Source: Pomphorhynchus laevis (lineage: Eukaryota > Acanthocephala > Palaeacanthocephala > Echinorhynchida > Pomphorhynchidae). Taken from it: a stretch of DNA of 64,000 bases. A model generated the notes under the pieces. That model ran no database searches and was not told the DNA's origin. It saw nothing but the letters and a program-made list of their open reading frames with translations. Position 1 is the first letter of the stretch. Every line of letters begins with the position of its first letter. This document shows, in pieces, positions 1 through 9,966 of the stretch. The DNA lies in assembly GCA_012934845.2 (NCBI GenBank), contig WNNJ02002751.1, positions 62,001 through 126,000 on the forward strand, in the 5' to 3' direction. Both the position numbers and the translations under genes were made by a program.

Positions 1-1
1 A

Positions 2-163
2 ATTCCAGTTTTTAAACTTGATGATAAGTATGAAGGACAAATAGTCTTGGATCATTTAAGAAGGATACATCCAAATGGTAAACATGTGATAACTGAAGCG
101 AAATTAACTGCACCTATCAAACATGGTTCAATACATCACCCAAAGTGTGGCAAGCAGAATTGA
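2..163 (+). CDS. Possible C-terminal end of an unrecognised host reading frame (partial)
   Basis: An open frame enters from the left edge, runs 53 codons from IPVFKLDDKYEG to HHPKCGKQN and stops at TGA. The composition (Lys, His, Asp, few Phe/Ile runs) looks more like a soluble protein than translated AT-rich spacer, and 53 stop-free codons are mildly unusual at this base composition. I do not recognise the family. The start, any upstream exons and the function lie outside the window. The RTE element inserted roughly 100 bases downstream, so if this is a host gene its 3' UTR may now contain that element. It could also be a chance frame. Confidence 0.3.
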   Translation: MPVFKLDDKYEGQIVLDHLRRIHPNGKHVITEAKLTAPIKHGSIHHPKCGKQN

Positions 164-248
164 AATGAAAGCAACAAGTAAGATTTATGTTAAAGCAAGT
201 ATGACTAACATATAAATTGACGGATATACTAGTTAACTGGACAATTGA

Positions 249-1520
249 GTGATATGTACGGGTTCTATTAATTTGAATTATTCTATTAATAATGATGGTT
301 GCGACAATTGTCGCAACCATCAAACCATGATAAAGTTTAATCAAAATAACCCCGCCAATACTAAGGCGTCCTCTGTAGACGACGCGTTCAGGAGGTGCCA
401 TCCGGCCTGTTCGAAAAATTCACGAGGATGTGCGATCAGACAAGACCCGGTCTGTTCGGCAAATAAGCGAGGGTTCACGACGGAAGGACGACGCCGAGAC
501 GCAAGTGATCTGGCCCAATCATACGTACGAGTTGCAACGCTCAACGTAGGAACACTGACGGGTAAATCTCGAGAAATTGCAGCTGACCTAAAGAGGAGAA
601 AGATTGACATTCTTGCAATACAAGAGACTAAATGGAAGGGCGGAAAAGCCAAGGAAATTAGAGACGGATACAAACTGTATTATATGGGAACTGAGACAGC
701 ACGAAACGGAGTAGCCATTGTCGTAGCAGAGAGACTCAGAGACCAAGTGTGCGAAGTGACGCGATACACTGGGAGGTTGATGAAGATTAAGCTGGCATTA
801 TGCGAAACGACCGTACACTACTTCTCTGTGTACGCTCCTCAAACAGGATGCACAGATAAGGAGAAGCTGGACTTCTGGGAAATGCTAGATGAAAATATGG
901 CAGAAGTCCCCGAAGAAGACTATGTGATCATAGCCGGTGATAAAAATGCCCATGTTGGACAGACGGATGAGAGTGAATGTCACGGTGGATATGGCATAGG
1001 TGAGAAGAACGCAGAAGGGGAACAACTACTGGAGTTTGCAACTACGCACAACCTCACCATCACCAACACCAACTTCACAAAAAGGCCGAGCCACCTGTAC
1101 ACATATTACTATGGAACGGGCTCGCAAATTAGGAAGTCGCAAATTGATTTTGTCCTGGTGATGCGAAAACACAAGAAGACGGTGCTAGACACAAAGGTCA
1201 TTCCATCAGAGACCACAGCGACTCAACATAAGCCACTGATATGTGACCTGAAAATTGAAGTCCCCCGTAAACCGAGGCCAGAACAAACAAAGACGAGCCG
1301 AATCAAGTGGTGGAAACTGAGGGAAGAAGACACAGTTGGAACAAAGGCAAAGCTGGCCCGGATAAGACTACCTAGCATACATGGAGTACAGGACACCTGG
1401 ACCGCGTTGCGCTGCACGATCCACCTAGCTGCAAAGCAATACTCGGATCCACCAAGCCATGTCAAAAATACATTGACACAGAAACTTGGTTTTGGACAGA
1501 AGAGGTCAAAGACGCAGTGA
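249..1520 (+). CDS. RTE endonuclease part (APE-type EN) of the retroposon ORF
   Basis: This frame of 423 residues carries an exonuclease/endonuclease/phosphatase domain from about residue 92. Visible motifs are VATLNVGTL (Asn99), IQETKWKG (Glu126), YAPQTG (Tyr195), AGDKNAHVG (Asp231, Asn233) and SQIDFVLV near residue 300, followed by TQHKPL at the usual terminal-His position. The family nicks target DNA to prime reverse transcription. The usual GDFNAH has Lys in place of Phe; the catalytic Asp and Asn are kept. The first 90 residues may be 5' UTR read-through. The frame leaves the RTE consensus near residue 400: the family-typical ETWFWTEEVKDAV lies in the next frame, so one frameshift separates it from the RT part. 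Confidence 0.88.
   Translation: MICTGSINLNYSINNDGCDNCRNHQTMIKFNQNNPANTKASSVDDAFRRCHPACSKNSRGCAIRQDPVCSANKRGFTTEGRRRDASDLAQSYVRVATLNVGTLTGKSREIAADLKRRKIDILAIQETKWKGGKAKEIRDGYKLYYMGTETARNGVAIVVAERLRDQVCEVTRYTGRLMKIKLALCETTVHYFSVYAPQTGCTDKEKLDFWEMLDENMAEVPEEDYVIIAGDKNAHVGQTDESECHGGYGIGEKNAEGEQLLEFATTHNLTITNTNFTKRPSHLYTYYYGTGSQIRKSQIDFVLVMRKHKKTVLDTKVIPSETTATQHKPLICDLKIEVPRKPRPEQTKTSRIKWWKLREEDTVGTKAKLARIRLPSIHGVQDTWTALRCTIHLAAKQYSDPPSHVKNTLTQKLGFGQKRSKTQ
293..322. repeat. Perfect 30-bp palindrome in the RTE 5' UTR
   Basis: Positions 293-322 read identically on both strands, centred on CAATTG. The core is TTGCGACAATTGTCGCAA flanked by TGATGG and CCATCA. It lies just inside the putative 5' boundary of the RTE copy and could extrude as a cruciform, or fold as an RNA hairpin at the 5' end of the element transcript. 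A role in promoter function or ribonucleoprotein assembly is conjecture. Confidence 0.9.
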
Positions 1521-3361
1521 AGGCAAAGAAAAATTCATACAAGGCTCTCCGGATAGCACAAACACAGGAGAACAAAGATGAATATCACCGAGCGAAAAAG
1601 AAAGCAAGGAAACAAGTGGCTATTGCTAGGAGTAACCACCTAGATAACCTCTACCAAAAGCTCGACACTCGAGAAGGAGAAAAAGGCGTGTACCGACTAG
1701 CCCGTTCAAGACGGAAGAAGGCAGCAGACATCGAGAAGTTCCATGGTATCAGCAATGAGCAGGGAAAACTCATTATACACCCACAAGACGTGCTGGAGAG
1801 ATGGAGAAGATATTTTAAAGCCATCTTTACAGAAGAGTTTGAACATCCACCAATACCAGAGGGGACTCCAAATCACACACAAGTCGATCCACTCAATGGT
1901 GCAGAGGTCAGAGAGGCAATGATGAAGATGAAGCCGGGTAAAGCCAACGGACCCGATGATTTAGCGGTGGACTTCTGGAGAATCAATCTGGATGAGTGGA
2001 CACCATGGCTAACTAATTTTCTCCAGAAGATTGTTGACGCAAAAGAGGTGCCAGAAGACTGGAGTCGAAGCATAACTATCCCAATTTGGAAGCAGAAAGG
2101 AAGCCCAGCAGATTGTGAAAACTACCGCCCAATTCGTCTTCTCAGTCACACCATGAAAATCTTCGAGAGAGTGCTCGACAAGAGAATCCGTGACTCCGTC
2201 AAACTAAGTGTCAACCAGGCAGGCTTTGTGCGCAACTGTGGAGCCATCGATGCAATACACTCAACCAGACTACTCCTTGAAAAGCACAGAGAGAAGAAGC
2301 AGCCCCTCCATGTAGCTTTTCTGGACCTTGAGAAAGCGTTCGACAGAGTACCTCATAAGCTTATATGGTACGCTTTGAGACGCAGAAAAGTACCGGAGGA
2401 ATTGATCGAATGGGTGAAGATGTTGTACAAAGGAACGACGAGCAATGTGCTAACAGCAGCGGGAAAATCCAGAGAATTTCCAATCTCAGTCGGTGTGCAC
2501 CAAGGATCTGCACTCTCCCCATTACTATTCATCATAGTTATGGACGTGATTACGAAAGACCTTCTAAGACAAGCACCATGGACCATCCTGTATGCCGACG
2601 ATGTTATGCTGGTATCTAAAGACAAACATGACCTCGAGCAACAAGTTCAGCAATGGCACGATCGCCTGGCACAGTTTGGGTTGAAACTGAACACAGCCAA
2701 AACAGAGTACATGACGACGAACCAGAACGAAGATGTAAGCATATCAGTTAATGGCGTGCTTCTGCCAAAGACAACTGCGTTCAAATATCTGGGATCAGTC
2801 ATCTCCAGCACAGGAGGAGTGGCAAAAGACGTCACCACTCGCATCAACGCAAGCTGGACAAAATGGAGAGCAGCCACTGGAGTTTTGTGCGACAAACGCA
2901 TGCCAGACAAACTCAAATCGAAGTTCTACAGAAGCGTAATACGGCCTGTAGCAATGTACGGTGCTGAGTGCTGGGCAATGACAGCAGAAGCAGAACGTAA
3001 GCTTGGATGCATGGAAACCAAAATGCTAAGGTGGATCGCAGGAAAGACTCGCCTAGATCATGTCCGTAACGAAGACATCCGCAAGCGATTTGGCGTAGCA
3101 CCCATAGCAGACAAACTGAGAGAATCAAGGCTGCGATGGTATGGACATGTAATGAGGGCAGACGTGAACACATTAGCGCAGGCACCATTTCAAATCGAGG
3201 TCGACGGAAAGAGACCAATAGGAAGACCACAGAAAAGATGGATGGATACCCTTCTTAAGGACATGAAAATGGTCGGACTCACGCCCAAAGACGCAGCAAA
3301 GAAGGCATTTTGACGTCAACGATCGTGGCAAGCGGACCCCGTCATACGGGATAAACGCTAA
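1470..3361 (+). CDS. RTE reverse transcriptase part of the retroposon ORF
   Basis: The RT frame becomes recognisable around 1470 (ETWFWTEEVKDAVKAKK) and stays open to TGA at 3311-3313. Motifs in order, numbering from codon 1517: YRPIRLLSH near 204, FLDLEKAFDRVPH with catalytic Asp270, GVHQGSALSPLLF near 326-338, ILYADDVMLVS with YADD at 359-362, FKYLGSVIS, and the C-terminal RLRWYGHVMRAD that marks RTE-like elements. Beyond the TGA the same frame continues for 16 codons, ending in SWQADPVIRDKR and TAA at 3359-3361. That is the family's normal C-terminus, so the TGA probably replaced a Trp codon. It copies the element RNA at the nicked target. Confidence 0.9.
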
Positions 3362-3381
3362 GAAGAAGATTCTATTAATTT

Positions 3382-3679
3382 AATAGATATTAATTTTACA
3401 GTTATTTTTCAGATATTTCATAAATGCGAACGAGTCAAAGTTGCTAGTTCACATTAGCAACTTATTTTGCTTAGATAATAATGCAATATATTTATATTTG
3501 GGGAAGATATATTGGATATAAATGATAATTTGATGATTCTTGGCTCGCATGCTACATCAACATATTTCGTCGATCAGTTTTGTAGTGAAAACAATAGAAA
3601 AGTGGGTTGCATTAGTAAAAAATTAGACCGTTTAATTAAATGAACAATCTTGTTGCCTATTGCACGGGAGCGCAATCAA
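3382..3679. other. AT-rich spacer without recognised gene
   Basis: No supported coding sequence or RNA gene. The only structure noted is a 7-bp inverted repeat, GTTGCTA/TAGCAAC, near 3440-3462. Confidence 0.5.
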
Positions 3680-4015
3680 AATGCGCAGTTTATATCACAG
3701 TACTGATTGTAAATAGGATTTGTTTGAAAACGCCATGATAAAAAGGATAATACTCAATGCTGAGATTGATGACAGCATTTGAGATATTTGTTTGTTATCT
3801 AAAGATTTTGTTTTAATCAAAATTCTAAAGACGTTGACAGATGTTGTCTATCAATATCGTTCATCATGCTTATTGACAGCAATGCTCGAAAATATAAATG
3901 ACGAAAATATATAAGCTTTAACGACCAAGACTGTCAGAAATTTGAAATTTAAAACATAGGCATATCAAAGCGGTTTGAAGGAGAATATGGAAATGCATTG
4001 TGCGCCCGCTACAAC
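3680..4015 (+). mobile_element. Family F RT-element remnant, middle-to-C-terminal piece
   Basis: A short stretch near 3960-4013 reads RFEGEYGNALCARYN followed by LTYKY, matching the block before the Cys-rich segment that I recall for a widespread animal RT-element family. A 24-base identity at 3837-3860 and 11472-11495, and a looser match around 3690-3715 and 11335-11360, tie it to the longer F copy at 11.4-12.2 kb. It is an old, broken fossil; the boundaries are approximate. Confidence 0.55.
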
Positions 4016-5256
4016 TTGACATATAAATATTGAACATAACAAATAACTTAAAATTAATGGACTCATTTGAAAGTAGCCACAAATTTATTATGAAAAAGTT
4101 ATATCAAATTGATTCTACTTTTTGTTTTTGCCTAAAACGATATTAAAACTTACATTATAATTATCACAATAAAGTAAAACTATCGTAAAAAATTAAAGGA
4201 TAAATAAATAATAAAATTTAAGATTCGAATTTAAGTTGACACTTTATTATTTATTTTTAAATCAAAAGTTTCAACTAATTATTTAAATTTTAAAAATTTA
4301 AATCCATTATTACAATTATATAATACAATGGATTAATATATTACAAAAGCAATCCTGCAAGCAGTGATATCCATAGTCATCTAGCTCCATCCAATCGCAA
4401 ATATTCAGCAAAAGCAACATTTGAGTATCATTCAAAATGAAGATTGCAAAATATGCACAGGATCAACTCAATCGAAGGTGATAAATTTGCAATTGCGATA
4501 ATCTCTGCAACAACAGATATAGAAGACGACTTGCATTGAGAAAATCTTATGAAACTAAGATATTTTTATTTAAAACGATTTGTCCTGAATTTGGATACTT
4601 TCACTATATGTCCTTATGAATTTCATCAAATCGCCTACTGGGATCCAGAAGTCGATGAAGATACAGCAATGAAGATTATGAATGTCTTTATGAATTTCAT
4701 CAAATCGCCTACTGGGATCCATTAAGATACATCAATGAAGATTATTTATTAACCGGAAAAGATACAGAGATTCAAAGATGCTCATTGTCCCATAAATTGA
4801 ATGAAATGCAGCTGGACAATAAAAAAATTATTTTAGAAAAATCAAAAAAGGTTTTATTAAACATCAAATCGAAAAAGGTTTCGATTAAAAATCAAATAGA
4901 AAAAGGTAGCAAAAATAAAAAATATATTGTCCAGCTGTTTTTCAACACAAAGATTATTGACGTTTCAAGGTTAAACCTTTATCAATGAATAATTGAGAGC
5001 TCAGATAGTATGAACTTGCAATTGACAAAACGTTTTGCCCAAAAAAATAATTATATTTTATTTTTGCAAGAACATTTACTAATAAAGTTTTGTTTATTTG
5101 ATTCTCTGGTAAAGTTACGACATTATTAAATTTACTCCAGTAGTAATCCTACGCGAATAAAGACAAATATTTTCAGTGTGGATCAATAAATTAAAATAGA
5201 TTATTATTACATATGTATAATAGCATATTATAAATCATAGCATAGATTAATTATTT
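4016..5256. other. AT-rich spacer with a 73-base duplication
   Basis: A tract containing CAAATCGCCTACTGGGATCC occurs twice, with copies beginning near 4611 and 4684 (offset 73), each followed by a related GAAGATA/GAAGATTAT segment. A Lys-rich frame at 4785-4988 is low-complexity AT sequence and is not taken as a gene. Nothing else is recognised. Confidence 0.55.
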
Positions 5257-5460
5257 CTAAACTAAACATACGACATCTTCGTCTTCTTCCTCTTGATTTT
5301 GATGGGTATCAATAGGAGTAGTAGGACAAATATAATTTATGTTCGTTTTGATATGTTGAAGAATTGAGTACAAAGATAAGTAGCATAATAGTGTCCCATT
5401 CCTGGGTTCTTCTTCCTGTAATGCAATTTCAGCTGCCACACGTAAGGCACCTAAAAGCAT
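5257..5460 (-). CDS. Possible terminal exon of an unrecognised host gene
   Basis: On the minus strand a TTTTAG splice-acceptor-like site is followed by an open frame. It starts ALRVAAEIALQEEEPRNG, continues through a hydrophobic-aromatic stretch (LLCYLSLYSILQHIK), and ends in an acidic tail (QEEEDEDVVCLV) at TAG. The amphipathic, charged composition is unlike translated spacer. I do not recognise the family and see no convincing upstream exon before 5700. It may be chance. Confidence 0.25.
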   Translation of the reverse strand: MLLGALRVAAEIALQEEEPRNGTLLCYLSLYSILQHIKTNINYICPTTPIDTHQNQEEEDEDVVCLV

Positions 5461-5822
5461 TAGATTATCGATGATAATAGGATATAATAAATTAATTTGA
5501 TATTAATTATTTATTATAATGAAGTGATTATTCTAATAATTATTTAATAATTAAATAATTATTTAATATTTATTATATGAAGTGCGAATTCGTTTGTGAA
5601 TCAAACGTGCAAAGATACCTTGACTTAATTATGATTTAATTTTACTGTTATCCTGGAAACACAATGAATGCTTTAGCTTACAAAGATTAGAGGAGGCTTA
5701 TATGAATTTGGTAATTAATGTAAAATTTAAATTTCAGAAAAGACTAACATTTCTAATGAATTGTAAAGAATTGATTTACTAACTGAAATGAATAAAAAGG
5801 AATTGTTAAACATATGACACTG

Positions 5823-5863
5823 TATTGGTAAGACAGTGTCATATAGACACTGTCTTACCAATA
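5823..5863. repeat. Perfect 18-bp hairpin
   Basis: TATTGGTAAGACAGTGTC at 5823-5840 is followed by the loop ATATA and the exact reverse complement at 5846-5863. A third partial copy (AGACAGTGTCTG) follows, and GACACTG precedes it. It could be the core of a tiny fold-back element or a hairpin RNA. No coding sequence is nearby. Confidence 0.85.
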
Positions 5864-6536
5864 ATAGACAGTGTCTGTTAATTTTCAAAAAAAACATCAA
5901 TTAAAAAATTGAAAAACAATTAAAAACATTTATTAATAAAAAAGCTTTTAACTTTACACAAAAATAATTACTGGTGACCTATATTGCCACTATTTTTACA
6001 CAATATTGCCACTTTATTGAATCGAGATCATAAATCTATAAAGTAACTAAAGAACGCTCGCGTATTAAGTGTAACTACTCGGAAGTAAAACGCTTAGTCA
6101 GCAAACCTCCTTAGCTAGCAGCAAACCTACTTAGCTAATACAAGCGTCGACACTGAAATTTAGTGAAACTACTTTTTGGAGTGTGCATGACCGGTAGAAG
6201 CAAATAATGGATATTTAAGAATTTTTCACATTTGAGACGATGAAATCATTTTGTTGCTAAATCGCATGAATACAGGCTTAAATGATTTTGCGCTAACCTT
6301 TTTAAAATCCTTAATTTTGAAAAAATAACTTTGTCTTAAAAGCCTTATTATGATATACTAATGAAAGAGGTTAATTCTAATGATTTAAATGAAAATCCAA
6401 CATATGAACGTAGTGAGATAAGTTTTGAAACAATTATTACAAGTCACTGTTCTATAATGGATAAAAAGGGTATAAAGGTTGAATCAGATAAAAAACTATA
6501 CCTATATTATATTGGAATCCAAAATTACATAAATTA
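5864..6536. other. AT-rich spacer
   Basis: No supported gene. A short imperfect duplication (CCTCCTTAGCTAGCAGCAAA / CCTACTTAGCTAATAC) lies near 6105-6140. Nothing else is recognised. Confidence 0.5.
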
Positions 6537-6825
6537 AATCACCTAACTGAGTCTACGTATTTAATATAATTATAAAATAAACAAAACATAATAATGCTAA
6601 ATCAAAATTAATAATTAAATAATAAAATTAATAATTGTTTTTAGATTTTATATAATTTAAATCAATTTAAAATAAAATAATTGAAATTTAAAATAAAAGT
6701 CATTATTATGAAGTGACTAATAAATAACAGACGTTGTATCAGAATAAGAATTAGAGGTCATCAGGAGGAACTGCTATGCTATCAGGTTTCGGCCCCTAAC
6801 TCTTCTACCCAACATAGCAGCGAGG
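6537..6825 (-). repeat. R1 dispersed repeat copy (minus orientation)
   Basis: This is the reverse complement of the unit found in tandem at 13.4-14.2 kb. It begins with CTAACTGAGTCTACGTA-type sequence, continues with an AT-rich body, then the CAGACGTTGTATCAGAATAAG segment, and ends with the hairpin TGCTATG (6772-6778) / CATAGCA (6813-6819). The hairpin loop carries a diverged form of the GGTTCGAAACC box seen in the other copies. Confidence 0.75.
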
Positions 6826-6839
6826 CTATATTTTAAAGA

Positions 6840-7400
6840 AAGCCAATATCATTACATATTGTTGCAATTCTTAAAATTTCATTATTTAATGTATTATATT
6901 TTATATTATATGGCATGTATAAATGCTCATGCAAAAACATGTTTCTTGTAAATTAAAATATGTCATCTTTACGATATAAATTAATAGTAGTTTTAGTTAA
7001 TGTTAATTTAATGTTCATATCTAGATACACACGTTCTTTATCATTAATATTGGTTTTGCTAAAAATAAAGCTTTCTTGATAAATTTGATCACTAATTGAA
7101 TAAAAATTATTAGAATTAAATAAACATATATCATCAATGTATCGAAACATATATTTCATATATTTATATAGTTTAGATTTAGTTTTTACACAGTTATGAA
7201 CACATACATATTCTATAAAGCTTAATAACAAGTCAGCTATAATTGGGCTACTATTACCACCCATTGGAACACCTTTTACTTGTCTATATATAGATGTCCC
7301 TACTTTTAAATAATTTTGATTTTTTAAAATATTCAAGGCTTCTATTAATTCAATTTTATCCATATATTTATATTTACTTGATGCTTTAAATTTTGTTAGA
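6840..7400 (-). mobile_element. Penelope-like RT fragment (minus), half of an inverted pair
   Basis: A 136-codon frame at 6953-7363 contains the PLE-type motifs IYRQVKGVPMGGNSSPIIAD and YMFRYIDDICLFNSN, then YLDMNIKLTLTKTTINLY. This is the core palm region of a PLE RT. The frame's end and the sequence to about 6840 correspond to the duplicated block seen in the PLE at 28.7-29.5 kb. It is broken and isolated. Confidence 0.8.
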
Positions 7401-7439
7401 TCAAAATTTAGATTTATTAAGGAAGCGTTAGAAAAATTA

Positions 7440-7715
7440 ATTAATCTTATATTCGGAAAAAGATATACATATATATGTTATAATAATTATAACGCCTATC
7501 TAACAAAAATTAAACCATCAAGTAAATATAACTATATGGATAAAATTGAATTAATAGATTCCGGTAATGTTTTGATAAATCAAAATTATTTAAAAGTAGG
7601 GACATCTATATTTAGACAAGTAAAAGGTGTTCCAATGGGTGGTAATAGTAGCCCAATTATAGCTGACTTATTTTTAAGCTTTATAGAATATGAATTTGTT
7701 CATAAATGTTAAAAA
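7440..7715 (+). mobile_element. Penelope-like RT fragment (plus), inverted relative to its neighbour
   Basis: On the plus strand the same RT stretch is present: MDKIELIDSGNV, then NQNYLKVGTSIFRQVKGVPM, and onward to IEYEFVHKC. It is the same family as the minus-strand fragment ending about 70 bases earlier. The pair forms a head-to-head inverted repeat of roughly 170 bp around a short spacer. It is a degraded fossil. Confidence 0.75.
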
Positions 7716-8920
7716 AATCAATCTAAATTATTCAAAAATATGAAATATATAAAATATCAAAATATGGCGAACGCATTTATTAAGTTGAGCGTAGTGTATT
7801 CATCCTATTTGTCGCTTCAAAATGGAGAGGATTGGGAAAACAGGGTCTGCATCTCCAACATATTTTAGCTGGTGCCTTCTAAAATTGTCACCACACCGAT
7901 TATGCAGAAACACTTATGCCAATCAAGAGAAGGGTATCTCTTTAACTAGCTCGTACGTCTTCAGCTTACTTACGAGCTCCTCGGACAAGTAGAGACACAT
8001 TCAAGAGGATACATCTCTCAACAGTTTCGAGTGTTAGATGATTTCCAAGCGGAGAAGGGAAATATGTCGACAGAATTTAAAAACACATTGCAAATATTCG
8101 TTTGTGTATTAATAAAGTCTTTTCTTAAGTCCTCACTTATATGTTTAAAATTGACAAACCTAGGTAGTATTTTGTATCGAGAAGTGAATCGATAAGGATG
8201 TTAGCAGAATACTGATCGTTTATAAATACACCGAATCTTTTCTGTGAATACAAATGAACTTATTAAAGGAAATTAAATAGGTAAATGTTCAATTGTTATA
8301 TTTTTTAAATTTAATTATTAATAATTTAAAATAAATAATATTAAATATTATTACTCATTACATATGAGTATTACTCACAACAAATCCACAAAAAGATCAT
8401 AACTTCAAATTTCACAATCGAAAAGAGTTGTACAATAAATTATTCTCGATATTGCATAGACGATTGCTTAAGAAACAGATTTCTAAAATATCTTGAAAAA
8501 TCTATTTTTTTGTAAAGGCCTTCCTTCATTTGATCAACAGCTACCTAAACAAAAAATATTTTTCGTATGCAACCGCTTATATCCGCAGCTGTATAAATTG
8601 TATAAAATCTTACTTAATTATTTATTATTTATCGTTATTTAACGTATAAAATACGCAGTGTCAGTTATCCGATTTGTTCTGAAATACTAAAACTATATAT
8701 TCTTGATACGACTATTTTTCTGCTAATTTTCAAGGAAGTTTAATGGATTTTTATCTTTTTTTTGTAATTTTTACAAAAAAGAAAACAAAATATTATTAAA
8801 AATTTATGTAAACGGTATTTTTGATGGATAATTAACAATATGCTTTGCGTTAGAATAAGGTACACTAGATAACCAAATTTAAGCAGAGGAAATACGTCAT
8901 TAGCGCGTATTTGACCCAGC
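7716..8920. other. Spacer, no recognised gene
   Basis: No supported reading frame. The part at 7770-8050 is less AT-rich than its surroundings and may be an old retroelement remnant, but no motif can be named. Confidence 0.45.
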
Positions 8921-8966
8921 TGTTATGCGGATCGAGGAATAGGGGTCACAACCTGATGACATAGCA
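8921..8966 (+). repeat. Diverged R1-type hairpin
   Basis: TGTTATG at 8921-8927 pairs with CATAGCA at 8960-8966 across a loop containing GGAATAGGGGTCACAACCTG. This is the same arrangement as the R1 hairpins but with a decayed box. It has diverged considerably. Confidence 0.5.
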
Positions 8967-9427
8967 GGATGTGACCATCGTTGTCATTCATTGTCGGCTG
9001 ATCTGCCTGATTAACATGGCTTCTTCAATTTTTATCAGTCTAAAGTCGGGCTCTATTGAGATCACTGATGGCGAATCAAAATTTGTTGAGTATCCAGTTG
9101 CTTTGATCCTGGTTTCATAAGGAAACCAAATATTATAAGCAATTACGAAAGTTTTGTAATTTAAAATCTTTAAAATTCGCAGTGAATCAACAATTGATTA
9201 ACTATTAATTAACTATTAACCAAATATGTTGATAATAAAAATGAAAATGATATTGAAATTGATATTGAAAATGAAAAATTATTCACAAATCGATAGCGAT
9301 AAAAAATTTATTTATTTTATCGTTTGTATGAGATTCGATTATTAATAAATTCTACGTAATTCGATAAATAGGGCATATTTGATATTCAATTAATAAAACA
9401 AATTAAAAGCAAATTTTATAAACAAAT

Positions 9428-9640
9428 AAGCCAGATCAGCTAACTGCGTCTAGGTACTCTATGCTATTTATAAAAATATGAATAAAATATAAAAAATTAA
9501 ACAATAAATAATAAAATAATAAATAATAAATGATTGTTATATAAAAGTTTATATAATTTATATCAAATTAAAAATTTATAATTGAAATTCAAAATAAAAG
9601 TCAATTTTTATGAATTGACTAATAAAAAAACAGACAATAA
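9428..9640 (-). repeat. R1 repeat body without the hairpin end
   Basis: Starts AGCTAACTGCGTCTAGGTAC, continues with the same AT-rich body and ends with the TCAATTTTTATGAATTGAC / ACAGAC segment shared with the other R1 copies. It then passes directly into the minisatellite, so the hairpin part is missing. Confidence 0.65.
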
Positions 9641-9966
9641 AAAACGCCTTTATAAACGACGATAGAAAAGTAAAAATAACGGCGATAGAAACGTCAATAT
9701 GAACACCAATAGAAACGACGATAGAACGCATTATAAACGTCAATAAAAACGACAGAGTGAACGCCAATAGAAACGGTATTGTGAACGCCATTGAAATGGC
9801 AAAAAGAACGCAATAAAAACGCCGATAGAAAAGCAAATAGGATCATTAATTGAATGCCAATTGAAGCGAGAAATAAAATATTATTCGAAACGGCAATTGA
9901 AACGTTAAAACAAAATGAAATGCTAATAAGGAAGCCATATGAATGCCAATAAAATGCCAATAAAAT
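9640..9966. repeat. Degenerate minisatellite
   Basis: About 320 bases are built from short variable units around AACGCCAATAGAA and AACGACGATAGAA, with a period near 12 but often slipped. The units drift towards AATGCCAATAAAATGCC at the right end, where the cleanest direct copies are seen. Both minus-strand frames across it translate to Phe/Ser/Val/Ile runs, an artefact of the repeat. Confidence 0.8.

Larger units (their letters stand above)
263..3381 (+). mobile_element. RTE-type non-LTR retroposon, nearly full length
   Basis: The element has an apurinic-type endonuclease followed by an RT in RTE order, a very short 3' UTR ending in GAAGAAGATT, and much higher GC than its AT-rich surroundings. 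The 12-mer TTCTATTAATTT occurs at 263-274 and again at 3370-3381, a plausible target-site duplication; a second candidate is ATTCTATTAAT at 280-290 and 3369-3379. The 5' UTR opens with a perfect 30-bp palindrome. Only two breaks are evident: a frameshift between the endonuclease and RT frames near 1430-1470, and a stop near the C terminus. The intact flanks and few breaks suggest a fairly recent insertion. Confidence 0.9.

Noticed and set aside
341-673. Minus-strand frames across the RTE element (also 117-401, 1223-1465, 1873-2073, 2353-2916)
   Set aside because: Antisense or alternate-frame shadows of the GC-richer RTE coding sequence; no motif of their own.
4785-4988. Lys-rich 67-codon frame
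   Set aside because: Low-complexity AT sequence with internal short repeats; no family motif.
9576-9960. Minus-strand Phe/Ser/Val/Ile-rich frames suggesting a membrane protein
   Set aside because: They arise from the minisatellite units read in frame.
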